Shown here in pieces: positions 36,001 to 49,810 of a stretch of 64,000 nucleotides of DNA. Both the position numbers and the translations under genes were made by a program. Position 1 is the first letter of the stretch, and every line of letters begins with the position of its first letter. The notes beneath the pieces are model-generated. The model made no database searches, had not been told where the DNA came from, and saw nothing but the letters and a program-made list of their open reading frames with translations. Origin of the DNA: Aplysia californica (lineage: Eukaryota; Mollusca; Gastropoda; Aplysiida; Aplysiidae); the NCBI RefSeq assembly GCF_000002075.1, contig NW_004798097.1, forward strand, positions 129,124-193,123, given 5' to 3'.

Positions 36001-39000
36001 CGGGGCGCCAGGGTCAGACACCGATTACGCGAGCGTGCCGCAGCAGGTCAGGGAAAAACCTCATCTTTTACAGCAAACTGATACGATCAATGAATAAGTG
36101 TTACGATCACACGAATAATCCCATTATCTCCTCGCCGGTTGATCAGAGACGCTGAGATTGGAAGTTACACCAAATCGAACAACTTTTCCAGAGTTTTCCA
36201 GATTTCACACCTATTATGAATGAACTTGCGAACAGCTGGCTGCTTATCAGCTATCTTTCGAAAGAGGAAGAAAATGGGATAATTTCCTAATATTTTTTAT
36301 ATTCGGTTGCTCTCAAATTTCTCCCTCTGGTAGGACAATGGTTCAAAAACCACCAAATATGATTATTTACATCAGGAAATAACGTTTGGTGTAAGAATTA
36401 GATCGTTTGAAAAGTGAGGAAAGGTGTTTGCATTGAAAGATGAAAGTCATATTTCCTGAATATCCTTTCGAGTCCCTCAAGTGTCTAACTGGGTCAAAAT
36501 GCTCATATTTCATAGAATGAACGTCTCAACCGACGCTCTGTTATCTCTACCAACACCTCACGTTGCAAAACAATGCAGTAAGTTCCAGATGGACACACAG
36601 TCACAAGCAGACTGACCCACACACATTTTAGCACACAGATGCAGACCCCGCCCTAAACGAAATGCGTTGCCCGCGCAGGACGACGACTGATCAGGGACCA
36701 ACTGTGGAGCGCTGCGCGGGATTGCGCTTATCGGGCAAACATTTATCAGGGACCAGAATCTTAAGGGTTAATAAACAACCCAAAATGTTGTGATCCTTTC
36801 AGTAATAAATTGTGACTTGTCTATGCTCCCAGGTGAACCACTTCTCCAAATACGGGCTGCTGGACGACTCGGATGAAGATGAGCTCACTGAGCAACAGAA
36901 AAAGCTGCTGGCCGGTCAGCACGTGAAGGAAGTCATCCTTGTACAGGTCAGTCCCGAAAGTTTGGGTCTTGTTCTTGTCAGACTTGTTCATAATAAGAGG
37001 GGGGGGGGGTTTTGGGGGGGGGGGTGTGGGTGGATGGCGGGTGCTCTGGTGTGGTTTGCTTCTTCCCTATGAAACATCTATCGTCCTTATCTCCTTTTCT
37101 TCTTTTTTATGTTTGTTACTCTCTTGTACACCTCTAATCTTCTGCCACTCATTTACCTTATGCAGTTGCGAGCGCCGTAAAACCTCTACTTTTTCTAATA
37201 AAGGTATAGTATAGTGTGTGTTCTGCTTCAAAGTGAAAGCTCTTTTAAAGAAGAAACAAAAGCCATCTTTTTTAACTTCTGCTCCGCTTTCTTTGGTTTT
37301 TGTTTTTGGGAGGGGTATGTTTGCTTTATGCTTAATGTCAATTGGGATGTTCAAGCTTCAATCTTCCCATCCCGTGGGTGGTTGACAGGTGCCATGGAGT
37401 GAACTTCATCTACTTGTCCTTAATATTTGTATTTTTCTGTTTTTGTTTCTGGGTGATGAATGGCGAAACTGACATCCCAGTGGCTGGTCAGTTTTTTTAA
37501 AACATTATTTAAGCAAATCTATGTATTTATGTGAATCTGACTTTCAATCTGGTCACACTTTCAAATTTTTCTATATGTTGAAAGATACTGAATGTTTACA
37601 AGTTAATTTCAATTATTTATCAGTGTGAATTGATGAATGATCTTGAAAGTCTTTAGGTCTTAATTTTGGCTTTGTGTACGTTTTTATGCCCAAAAAAAAA
37701 AAAAGAAACTGAAGATCCAAGCCCAGCAACAGCTTCAGCAGAAAGAACTGGCCAAGAAAGGGAAGTTAGCTGCTGATCAAGGCCTGACCCCTGAAGGCAT
37801 GCAGGTATGTATTTGAGCTGTGGTGTTTTCTATTGCCCAATAAGTATTCGTTCCCCGAACTGTGACTGTTTTGTGTCTTTTAAGGCCAGGTTTTTTTTTT
37901 ACTTTTTACTTTCCTTTCCCCTTGTTGTTGGATTTAGGATCTTTATTCAAGATCAAAAGACAGAGGATTATGTTTTATTTAAAAGGCTGGGTCATTATTA
38001 CTCAACTTAATGAACTTTGCATGTCACGTGGAGTGGCAAATATGAAAGTTAAAATGTTTAGTATGAAATGCAAATGTTGGAAAAAGCATAAAAATTAACT
38101 GCTCTCATGTTTAGACTTGTTTTTTGTGGGGGGGGTTTTTAACTTTGAATGTTTTATGATCATTTTGAAAAGTTTTGTAAAGAATTTTCTTTAAAAGATG
38201 TAATGTGCTTAATTCTAAAATGTTGTGTTCAAACATTATTTTGCAGGAGGCTGCGCAGAGGGAGAAAGAAGAGGAGATGCAGAGAGAGGAATATGAGGAG
38301 GAGGACGGTCTAGAGGAAGAAGATAGTTATGATATGTTGGACGCTGAGGATATGCAGCTTAAAAAACGTTTTCAGGATGAAGGTACTTTGCCGGTTTTGT
38401 TTTTGTTTGTGTGATTTTAATATATATTGTATATAGTCGTTTGTGCAACATTCAGATTTAAAGAGTGGTGAGTGGGCGTTTTGGAGTGATCTATTCCCAC
38501 TTCTCTTCCTTGTCACAGGTTGGTGTTAAGTTTTCTGTCTTTTGGTGAAGTTGTTGCTATTGTTAATCAAGCCCGCCCGCTTTTACAACAACTCAAACAC
38601 AGCAACATTTCCCAATATTTTTTTGTGGGAGGTTGACGGGTGCTCTGGTGTGGTTTGCTTCTTCCCTATGAAACATCTATCGTCCTTATCTCCTTTTCTT
38701 CTTTTTTATGTTTGTTACTCTCTTGTACACCTCTAATCTTCTGCCACTCATTTACCTTATGCAGTTGCGAGCGCCGTAAAACCTCTACTTTTTCTAATAA
38801 AGGTATAGTATAGTGTGTGTTCTGCTTCAAAGTGAAAGCTCTTTTAAAGAAGAAACAAAAGCCATCTTTTTTAACTTCTGCTCCGCTTTCTTTGGTTTTT
38901 GTTTTTGGGAGGGGTATGTTTGCTTTATGCTTAATGTCTATTGGGATGTTCAAGCTTCAATCTTCCCATCCCGTGGGTGGTTGACAGGTGCCATGGAGTG

Positions 39001-42000
39001 AACTTCATCTACTTGTCCTTAATATTTGTATTTTTCTGTTTTTGTTTCTGGGTGATGAATGGCGAAACTGACATCCCAGTGGCTAGTCAGTTTTTTTAAA
39101 ACATTATTTAAGAAAATCTATGTATTTATGTGAATCTGACTTTCAATCTGGTCACACTTTCAAATTTTTCTATATGTTGAAAGATACTGAATGTTTACAA
39201 GTTAATTTCAATTATTTATCAGTGTGAATTGATGAATGATCTTGAAAGTCTTTAGGTCTTAATTTTGGCTTTGTGTACGTTTTTATGCCCCCCCAAAAAA
39301 AAAAGAAACTGAAGATCCAAGCCCAGCAACAGCTTCAGCAGAAAGAACTGGCCAAGAAAGGGAAGTTAGCTGCTGATCAAGGCCTGACCCCTGAAGGCAT
39401 GCAGGTATGTATTTGAGCTGTGGTGTTTTCTATTGCCCAATAAGTATTCGTTCCCCGAACTGTAACTGTTTTGTGTCTTTTAAGGCCAGGTTTTTTTAAT
39501 ACTTTTTACTTTCCTTTCCCCTTGTTGTTGGATTTAGGATCTTTATTCAAGATCAAAAGACAGAGGATTATGTTTTATTTAAAAGGCTGGGTCATTATTA
39601 CTCAACTTAATGAACTTTGCATGTCACGTGGAGTGGCAAATATGAAAGTTAAAATGTTTAGTATGAAATGCAAATGTTGGAAAAAGCATAAAAATTAACT
39701 GCTCTCATGTTTAGACTTGTTTTTTGTGGGGGGGGGGTTTAACTTTGAATGTTTTATGATCATTTTGAAAAGTTTTGTAAAGAATTTTCTTTAAAAGATG
39801 TAATGTGCTTAATTCTAAAATGTTGTGTTCAAACATTATTTTGCAGGAGGCTGCGCAGAGGGAGAAAGAAGAGGAGATGCAGAGAGAGGAATATGAGGAG
39901 GAGGACGGTCTAGAGGAAGAAGATAGTTATGATATGTTGGACGCTGAGGATATGCAGCTTAAAAAACGTTTTCAGGATGAAGGTACTTTGCCGGTTTTGT
40001 TTTTGTTTGTGTGATTTTAATATATATTGTATATAGTCGTTTGTGCAACATTCAGATTTAAAGAGTGGTGAGTGGGCGTTTTGGAGTGATCTATTCCCAC
40101 TTCTCTTCCTTGTCACAGGTTGGTGTTAAGTTTTCTGTCTTTTGGTGAAGTTGTTGCTATTGTTAATCAAGCCCGCCCGCTTTTACAACAACTCAAACAC
40201 AGCAACATTTCCCAATATTTTTTTGTGGGAGGTTGACGGGTGCTCTGCACGGCGTCACTTTTCGCCCGATTCTGTTACTTTTAGTTCGCGTGACTCAGCA
40301 GCCCGCCGGAGCTCCCCAGCTCGGGGTCACAGGGTTAATGAGCCCTGAGGCGACTTTGCCGGTGTCGGTCGGGAAGTTCGCATTTTTGACTATGTTTAAA
40401 ACGATATAACTTCTTCCCCATCTCACACAGCAAACCATTACGCAAATGTACTAAAAGCTCAATGTCTTGAGATTTATTCTGCGTTAGAATGGTTAGTTTC
40501 TGTGCCTTAGTTTTTGTTCTAGACAAGTGTTTGTAGAGTACCCAATTTGTCCTATTTTAGTTACAAAGTTATGAATGAATGATTGTTATTTTAAAAAAGG
40601 CACGACAGATCTCTCCAAATTCTGTGTTAAACTGACTACGAATATCATGTCTTTTACCATGAGAAATTTTTAATCTGCGGTAGTAGTAATAGTCAAGTTA
40701 TAAGAGAAGAACATCTGCATATTTTAACTAAAGACGATCAGCGTTAGCTCTTATTTTACTATTAAACAAGAGAAAGTTACTCTGCGTTTGTTCATGAGTC
40801 ATGCTGTGTCTGTGGCAGCCTGCATACAATTAAAAAGATATAATATAAGCGATTTAAAAAACCACAAAACCGTGTAAATACATGGGTAGAGATAAACTTC
40901 TAGTATGGAATAAAAATAATGACAGCTAAAACATTCATTCTTAGTTTTTGGGTAGGAAATATGCGCGGACACAATTATGAATGTAAAGAATTAAGTCACA
41001 TTGTCAGTTATTGCAAATGGTTATAGAAACGTAAAAAAAGCTGGAAAAGTCTGGTGCTGATTCAGTGTCCCTGGAAAGCTAGAAATTATTCTTATAACCC
41101 AATTACGAGAAGTCATCCCTATTATTCAGTCCACTTACAAAACCTAGACTTAGCGTTTTAAGAAGCAATTTCTGGAGTGTAACAGATACTGTTCGTGTAT
41201 TAGATCTACGTTGAAGATATATTCTAGCACTAAAATCGATATGTACTTTTCATTGAGAAACTTCATGATAACTTTTATAAACTTTCGAGAAAATATGCGA
41301 ATATTCATGATTATATTAGACACATAAAGTTGTATTTGGAGGAATTACTTCGTAGCGAATTGTGTGCCCGATGGATAAAATTGCAAAATTACAGCCTTCT
41401 ATTATAAGCGCAGATACCATCTTTTCTAAGTATCTGCACTAATGTTATGTCGTTCATATTCCAAAAGTTCGACAGATTTTGACGATGCGTTTTTTTTTAT
41501 ATTGATTTTTTTTTCATTCACGCTAGTCCCAAAAAAATTACAATTTAGCATTGCCGACTCCAGCGCGTCTAACGAAATAACCAGGCAAGTTACAACGTCC
41601 GTTCTTTTTTGAGTCTCAAGAGCAGAAATGCGGGCTTTGGGTGCACTAAATGAGAGTTACCATAAATACAAGGATGCACCTTAAATTGTACGTTGAAAAG
41701 TACCAAAAATTAAGTCGGCCCAGACAGAGCGGCGACAGGGAGCTGACCCCCGTGACCCCGACGTGATAAGGCGCCCCGCGGCAACTAAAATTCCATTGCC
41801 GGTGCGCCGTGTCTGGTGTGTTTTGCTTCTTCATTCCTATCAAACATCTATCGTCCTTATCCTCCCTCCTTCTTTTTTTATTTTTGTTACTCTCTTGTAA
41901 CGCCTCTAATCTTCTGGCGCTCAAATGGCCTTATGCAGTTGCGAGCACCGTAAAACCTCCACTAAAACTTTAAAATCTTTTTTTTTTGTCCTGCAGGAAT

Positions 42001-44652
42001 GGACACGAGTGTGGACTCCAAGTACCTGGCAACTTCCATGGGGGTCAGTGCCCGCACCATCCAGGGCATGAAGGCGTCCTTCTTCGGAGACGATGGCCTG
42101 GGAGGCATGCCAGGTGACTGCTCACTCACAGATATATATATGTCCCTGCCCACCCGCAGCCTCAGCCTCATGGCTTTCTGCGCCAGTAGTGATATCTTGT
42201 CAAATTGTTTTCCCAGTTATTGTTTACTGACAGCAGCAGAAGGGTTAATGCCCATGGCATGTGTATTTTCCTTTACCTTATTATTCTCTGACATTGTGAG
42301 GGGGCTCCACCAGGGGTGTGCTTTCCTTGTTAGGGAGGTGGGGGGGGGGGAATTTCTTTCTTTCAGGAAGATAAGTTTTGCATACTAAAAGTCGAAGTTT
42401 ACTTACTTTCCAGTTTATCAGCAAAAAACGTTTTTAAAAAAACACAAATTTAGTTGTTTATATTGGTGCTCACACATAGGTTCCATTAATTGTAGCTGTA
42501 CAGAGAAGAAAGAACTGTGATGTGTTGTCAAGAATTCATATTTGACTACTTGGAATTTTCCAGATGTTGATTCTGTGCGTGTCATATTGCAGTTGTCTAG
42601 CCTAGGTGTTTTTATACAACCTAATGATTGTCTTCATGTCTGAAATGTTTTATTTTTTAAATGATGCTTCCAAAGAGAATAAAATAAGAATATATAGCAT
42701 AGGTTTTGTTTTTGTTACTTTGTCTATGTTCCTATTATTCCACTGGATTTTAGTTTTTTGTTTTTCACTTGTGTTTTTGCAAATAGTTTCTGTTGGAGGG
42801 GGTTCCTAAATTGTGATTCTCCAACTTGTGATATTGAGTGTGTTGTACTTTTTATATTTTTTGTTCTGTTGTCAGTGTTGACTTTTTAGTGCTCTATTAA
42901 TTATTATTAATGCTTTTTTTTTTTTTTTTTTGAGTGAGTGACACCAAATTTTTTGTTGTTGATTTTAAGTGGGTGGTTGGTGGGTGCTCTGGTGTGGTTT
43001 GCTCCTTCTTTCCTATCAAACATCCATTTTCCTTATCTCCCCTGTTTCTTTTTTTATGTTTGTACTCTCTTGTGACACCTCTAATCTTCTGGCGCTCATA
43101 TGACCTTATGCAGTTGCGAGCACCGTAAAGTCTCTACTAAAACTTAAAAAGTTGATTTCTAGTTCATGGTGGTGATACAGTTTTGCAAAAGACTGAAGAC
43201 AATTGCTGTTGTGTCACATGTATTAGTTTTGTTGTTGTTTCTGAGAAAAAAAGATATTCAGATGTATAATAGAAATTGTTTGTGCTTTTGTCAGATTTAC
43301 AAATAAAAGAAGAAGAGAGTGAGGGAGAGTATGAGTCTAAGAGGCGAGACAAAATGAAGTGTGTAAAATGTACACCTGTATATTGTATATTTGACATGTT
43401 TAAAAGATTATTTTTTTAAAACTTGCGTATAAGTCATCATGAATTATTTTTTTAAATTTTTTAATTGAAAACTTTCTTGTAATTAAAATAAAAAATCATT
43501 TGTAGTTACAGTTCTGTTTAATTTTTTTCTGCACAACATTGTGTTTTACAAAGTTCAAGAAAACAGTGAGACTAAGCAATGAATGTGAACTGGAGGAAAA
43601 GATTCTATGAGGAACTGGGCGGTTGTTAATGATAATGCTTCAAGAGCAGCACCTCATTTAATCATCTCCTTTGAAATAGTTTTCTAGAAGTCTAACATAA
43701 TTCATGGTGTTCCTGTTTCTTAGTGTGGGGGCCCGGATTTGAGCTGGAACTTTGTAGGGATTATGAGCCCCCCGTGCTTCATGTTTTACCAGAGGCCAAG
43801 GGTATGAAGCGGGTGGCTGGCAGGTTCTCTGATGTGGTTTGCTCCTTCTTTCACATGAAACATTTCATTTTTTTTATCTCCTCTTGTCTTTACTTTGTAT
43901 GTTACTCTCAAGTAACACCTCCTCTTGTCTTGTCTTTTTTTTTTTTTTTTTTTTTTTTTTGTTAACTCTCTAGAAACACCTGTAATCTTCGGCACTTAAA
44001 AGATCCTATTTGTGTTAAAAGTACGGTTAAACTTGTACTAAAACTGAAGGGTTCTAAAGGCTGCATGTCTAATTGTTACCCAGAAAACTGCATTATGACT
44101 CCAAGCTTCTTTTATTTCATACCAGTCAAGGCGAAAAAGAAAGAAGCTGTGGAGAAAGGAGACATGGACATCTTCGAAGACTTGCAGTCAATGTGGAAAA
44201 AGTCAAGTGACAAAACGAGCTCAAATCTCTTTGGGGCCTTCAAACACCCGGCCTCACTTTCCTTGCCACAGTCCCCTGCTTTCTCTGACAGCAAAGACTC
44301 CTATGGAAAGGAGGGCTATGAGCCTGTTAGCTTTCCCAAAGCTGGTATGTAATATTTTTAAAATTAAAATAATAATGAATGTACATAATAGTATGTGTAT
44401 AGCACAAATTCCCATTCAACTTGTGCTGTACTATCTGTATCTTTATCTTAGTAGGCTTGATAGCGCTTTAAAAATCATCTCCATCTGCTAAGAAAGTTAC
44501 AATGCCAGCTGCCATTTTACAGGCACTAAGACTAACTTACTGAAAAAAACTTAATCTATGGCTGGGTACCATTTACACCAGGGGAAGTGAGGAAATTTTT
44601 TTGTAAAGTGCTGTTTTGGGGACACAGCATGGGGTCAGGCTGAGCCTGGAAC

Positions 44653-44687
<35 letters not shown>

Positions 44688-47600
44688 CTGGTGATTATGA
44701 GTCCGGTTGCCTAACCAGTAAACTCAACGCCACATGTGGTGATCTAGTGTGTTGAAGTAAATTATTTAGTTCGTTGTGGTCCCGATGTGATCTAAGTGGA
44801 AGCTTTAATTTTCACCACATATGTAACCTAATCGTTTTGCAAATACCGCAAGGCTCTTACAAAAATTAAACAAATGTTTCCCCGACTGCCAGGTCTGTTT
44901 GACATGGGCGTGTCGAAAGACGTGCTGCGGCCCACCCCCCAGACGTTCCTCCACCCACCGGTCATGGAGCACAAACTGATATCCAGCGGCCTCAGGCCGG
45001 AGGACGCGCCACCTCGCATCCTCGGCACACGCGTGCGGCACAGCATCGTGCACCCGCGCGACTCAGTGCTGTACCGCAACCAGCAGTCCCTTGTGGACGC
45101 CGCCTGCTTCACGGGCCGCTCATTCCGCGTGGGCTGGGGTCCCTCGTGGTCGTTTGTACATACTGGATTTGCTGTTGGGTTACAAGGTAAGAGTTTTCTG
45201 GTGGTGGTGGGGGAGGGGGATTATGCATTGTAAAATTATAAGATTTAAGCTGAGCTTCAAGCAGTTGCTTAGAGGACACCACAGATAAGAGGTAGTTTTT
45301 ACTCGCAGGGGGGTGTGCATTGTAAAATAAAGATTTTAAGAGGACTTGAGCTGAGCTTCTTGTGATTGCTTGGAGGACACCACAGATAGCTTTACTTTCT
45401 TTTCACAGTCTCTTTGTTTCTTTCTGTCTAATGTGATATAGGTGTATTACTCTGGGTTGTGTAAATAGAATGAGAATAAAGTTGATTTATGAGGGGCTTT
45501 ATGGCTGAGCCTTCTGAAACTGCATGGTGTGACATGCGTCTGTGGTTCCAAATCTTCGTTATTATTTTATATTTGTTAAAAGTTAAAAAGTTTGTTCTTA
45601 TGTTCCTACCCATGTCCCGAGAGTAGCATTGGTGCCTAATGTTGAAAATCTTTGTATACATAAGGTCAGGTGGTTGGAGGGCAACAGAGGTAGGTCCTTC
45701 ATCTTTGCTTTTCCTCTGTTGATCCATGTCTGTTTTCCTTTTTTGCCTGTACTGATTGACTGTTATTGTGTCAATGGGCTTCTCTTTACTCAAACAGGCA
45801 GTGTTAACGTTTGTCTGAGCGTGGTTTGGATTTTTTAAAACTGATCCGCGGATGGTTGAAGGAGGCCACTGGTAGGTCTTACTTCTTTACTTTCCCTCTG
45901 TTGTTTCTGTCTGTCCGTCTATCTTACTTTTTCCCAGCAATAAATGACTATTTTTGTGTCTATGTGCTTCTTCTTAAAGTGGGAAGACGTGGAATAACAT
46001 TAAGAGGCTAGCCCAGGATAGAGAAAGGTGGAAAGCATTTGTTCGTGGCCTATACTCCTATACCCTAACCCAGGGTGAGAAAGGCAATGATGATGATAAT
46101 GTGCTTCTCCGTACTCAAACAAACAAACAAATTAGACTGATCCTTTTTGTTCACTTTAGATGAAGAGAGTGCGGAGGTGTCCATCCTCCCATCTCTGCGC
46201 GGTCGGGTGAAGTCGCTGCCACGGCTCAAGAGCTGGCAAGCAGTCATGGAGAAGCTTCAGGTGTATGACTACATGGATCAGCGGAGCCATGCTGTGTTGG
46301 TGGGTAAAATGCTGTCGTGTTGCGCTATTGGGTCACTTTCAAGGTTCAATTTATGAGGGGGTGGGTAGTTGGCTGTAGCTCTGGTGTGGTTTGCTCCTTC
46401 TTTCCTTTATCAAACATCTATTGTCCTTAGCTCTCCTTTTTTTGTGTTTGTTAGTCTCCCGTAACACCTCTAATCTTCAGCACTTATATGACCCTATTGT
46501 GTTGCAAGTGCCGTAAAACTTACTAAAACTAAATACTAGACATATGAGTGGAGCAACTTCGAAAAACAATATATGTTGACTTTTCTTCATCGGTATAAGT
46601 CTTGACTAGAGGGCTTTCAGGGTCTAGAGGTTATGGTGTTCACCTCTCATTCAATAGATCCCAGGTTTGAAACCCGACAACGGCGGAAAATGTTACTTCT
46701 CTATAATTTTCTCCTTTCACCACCTTTCCTGCTCTCTTACTGTGTATTGTCATCTGCTTTTGTCTCCATGAGTGCCCTAAAAAACAAAAATAAACAAAAG
46801 TCGTGTTCAAATGATCAAGCAAACTCTTCTGTGTAGCCTGTTCAAAGATTTGCTTTTCAAATAGTGTATTTAATTTTTACCTGTGTGCGATTCTGTTTTG
46901 AGGGTGAATTTATTTTGACTTCTTTCTGAGTATTTCTATTACTATATTATGCTACCTTGTCGAACATAATTTTTATCTTGGGAACTCACAGTAAACATCA
47001 CCTCTTTGATGTAATAAATAAAGTTGTAGACTTGATGTGAATCCTATATATATTTGTTTGCAGCATGCATTTATCATTGCGTTGAGTAGTAGTAGTAGTA
47101 TAAGGTTTTACGGCGCTCGCAACTGCTAAGGTCATATGAGCGCGCTTGCGTTGAGTGCTGAACTGCAACAGAAAAGCAATGTAAAAGTGGTAAAATTATT
47201 TCCAGTTTGTTGGTTTGAGATAACAGGTGATTGAAGGGTGCTATTGTTAGGTCCTACTTTTTTTTTTTAACTTTCCCTTTGTTGTTTCTGTATTGTTTGT
47301 TATGTTTTGTTGTGCTTCATTCACGCCCAGCGCGCCCCCCCCCGAAAAAAAAATTAAATCGTAAAATGAATATATTCCTGTGGGAGGTTGGCAGGTGCTC
47401 TGGTGCGGTTTGCTCTTTTTTTCCCTGTCAAATATTCTATTGTCCTTAGTTATCTCTCTTCCTATTTTCTTTGGGGGGAGGTGTTGGGTTTTTGGGGGTT
47501 TTTTGTGTTACTTTTTTATAATACTTCTATTCTTCAGCGCTTTTATGACCGTACTGCATTGAATGCGCTGTAAAACGCTTACTAAAACTAAAATCTGACC

Positions 47601-49743
47601 TCGTTGTGTTACAAGTGCTGCAAAAGGCTCACTAAAACTAAAATCTGACCTTGCTGCATTGCAAGCGCCGTAAAACGCCTCACTAAAAATACATTCGTAA
47701 ACTTTTTGACTACCTGTGCAGAAGCAGCAGGAAGAGCTCCTGGAGGTGCAGCTGGACCACAGCCTCATGGAGGTGGAGGATGGTGCTCCTCTGATGGTGC
47801 CGGAGCCGGGCGTGGACGCTCTACACAAGCTGGTCCGGGCCGTGGAGGAAGGCAAGGTGGACCTAGGTGAGTACTTCACTGGGACTTCTAGGCTGATTAT
47901 TTAACCCTGTCCCTACGCCATGGGGTCATTTTGTACCCCTTTGATTGTATTCTTCACATTTTAGAATACTTCTAGTGCGACGATGTCTTTGAAACTTTCA
48001 GTATTTCTCCAAAAAATCATTTTGACAGACTGCTATGCAAAGCGTATGGATCAGATTAACGAGTACATTTCCTCTTTGGAAAGTGGTGGCACAGAGTTTC
48101 CCACGTCATATGGATATAGTAAAACACGATGTATGGATAGGGTTAAAACAAACAAAAAAATTTCCTTTGTCACGATTTTGGTGCCGATATTTGTAAGTTA
48201 CATAAAATGTGTCAACATGGTACCGTACAAATTGTTATACTTGAAGAAAAATAAAACAAGGAAAAAGGGGTGTGATGATGATTTTCAAGGTTGATTTTGA
48301 TGTATAGTCAATTGCTGTGATATAGGGATATGGGATGACACTGCTCCGCACCTTAGGAAGGTTAAGCACTTGCATGCTGTGAACATTACGTTTCGGTGGG
48401 GGGGGGGGGGTGAGCAGAATATATATTCATTGGTGTTCGCAAGTATTTGATCTGACTTTATGGTCCTCAGACATTTTATGTCTTGTTTTCTTACGGTTTT
48501 TTGGTTTGGGAAAAAGTTGGTGAAAGGCCGCTGCTTTTTTACAGTAGGTACAATGCTCCCAAGATTTTTTAATGTATCTTTCCCTGGTAAAGAATGCCCA
48601 TTGTAACACATGTATGCAATTGGGCCCGGGTGTTTGAACAAATTCAGTGATTCACTTTCAAAATGCAATCTAAAATGATAAAGTTAACAAGAGTGCTGTT
48701 GGCTCCAACATTGTGTTGAATTATCCTGGTTCAAGTTGCCTACAAGGCTTTCTTGAATCTGGGTTTATGGGAAAGTTTCCAATGTTTTGCTTTCTCTTGG
48801 CCATGTCTGATTGGTTACGTAGATTAAGATTAGCAAGTCCTACTTCTTAACCATGTGAGTGCTGAGATGGAATTTACAGCAAGTTAATTGCTCATTTTTG
48901 CACCAAAAAATACCTAAAATAGACTGAATCTAATTGCGCATATTTTCTGCATGCTTTTTTTGGCTTGACCAAGATTTTTCTGCGTCTTCCACCAGTGGAG
49001 ATACATAAACGACAGACAAAATTGTCCACATCACACACTACCGTAAGGATGTAAGCGTCGTCATGGCACTCAAGTTGCTTTAAAAGAGGTTGCAGCATTG
49101 AAAGGGGGTTTAGTTTACATATTTTTGATTGATTGCATTGTCAGAAAGTGACTGCATTCTTACTTTGAATATTCTTTTTTGCCCCTACAGCTTCTAGCCT
49201 AGACGGCCCCGTGCAGGAACAAATGAGGATGGTTTTGGGACTGTGTGTAGCCCTCTGGGGAAATTTGCCAGATGCGGCAGATTTAGGTGAGGATGGAGCT
49301 TTTTCTTCCATATTGATCGATTTTGGGTTGTTGGCATTTGTTCTGGTGTGGTCTGCTCCTTCTTTCCTCCTACATTGTCCTGGTCTCTTCTGTTGTTGTT
49401 GTTTTTTTGCGTGTGTCTGTTACTCTCTAATCTTCAACACTTATTTCGTGTAATGTGTTCCAAGTGCTGAAAAACCCACGTTAAAACAACAAAAAAATAC
49501 ATAGATTGATCAAACTTATTCTGAGCAGTGATTTTTGAAAACTCTTGTGTGGTCTGCTTCTTCTACGCGTTGTTTGAGTGTCGTATTTGTTGAATCCTGT
49601 TACTGTCAAAATGTATTTGTTATCGGCTGTGTCAGGGTTAACTTCATGCACACAAAGTCATAATGGTGTCCATCAATGTGGCTGGCTCCCAATAAAAGAA
49701 GCGTCTCAGCTGATAAGGACAATTCTCATTTCAACGCTCTCTT

Positions 49744-49810
<67 letters not shown>

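Larger units (their letters stand above)
37038..38636 (+). repeat. Tandem duplication, copy A
   Basis: About 1599 bp, repeated next to itself at 38637-40247 with only a few single-base and homopolymer-length differences, all intronic. Contains exons 21A and 22A. Confidence 0.95.
38637..40247 (+). repeat. Tandem duplication, copy B
   Basis: Second copy of the block, containing exons 21B and 22B identical in sequence to 21A and 22A. It ends at the Chapaev-like insertion. Confidence 0.95.
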
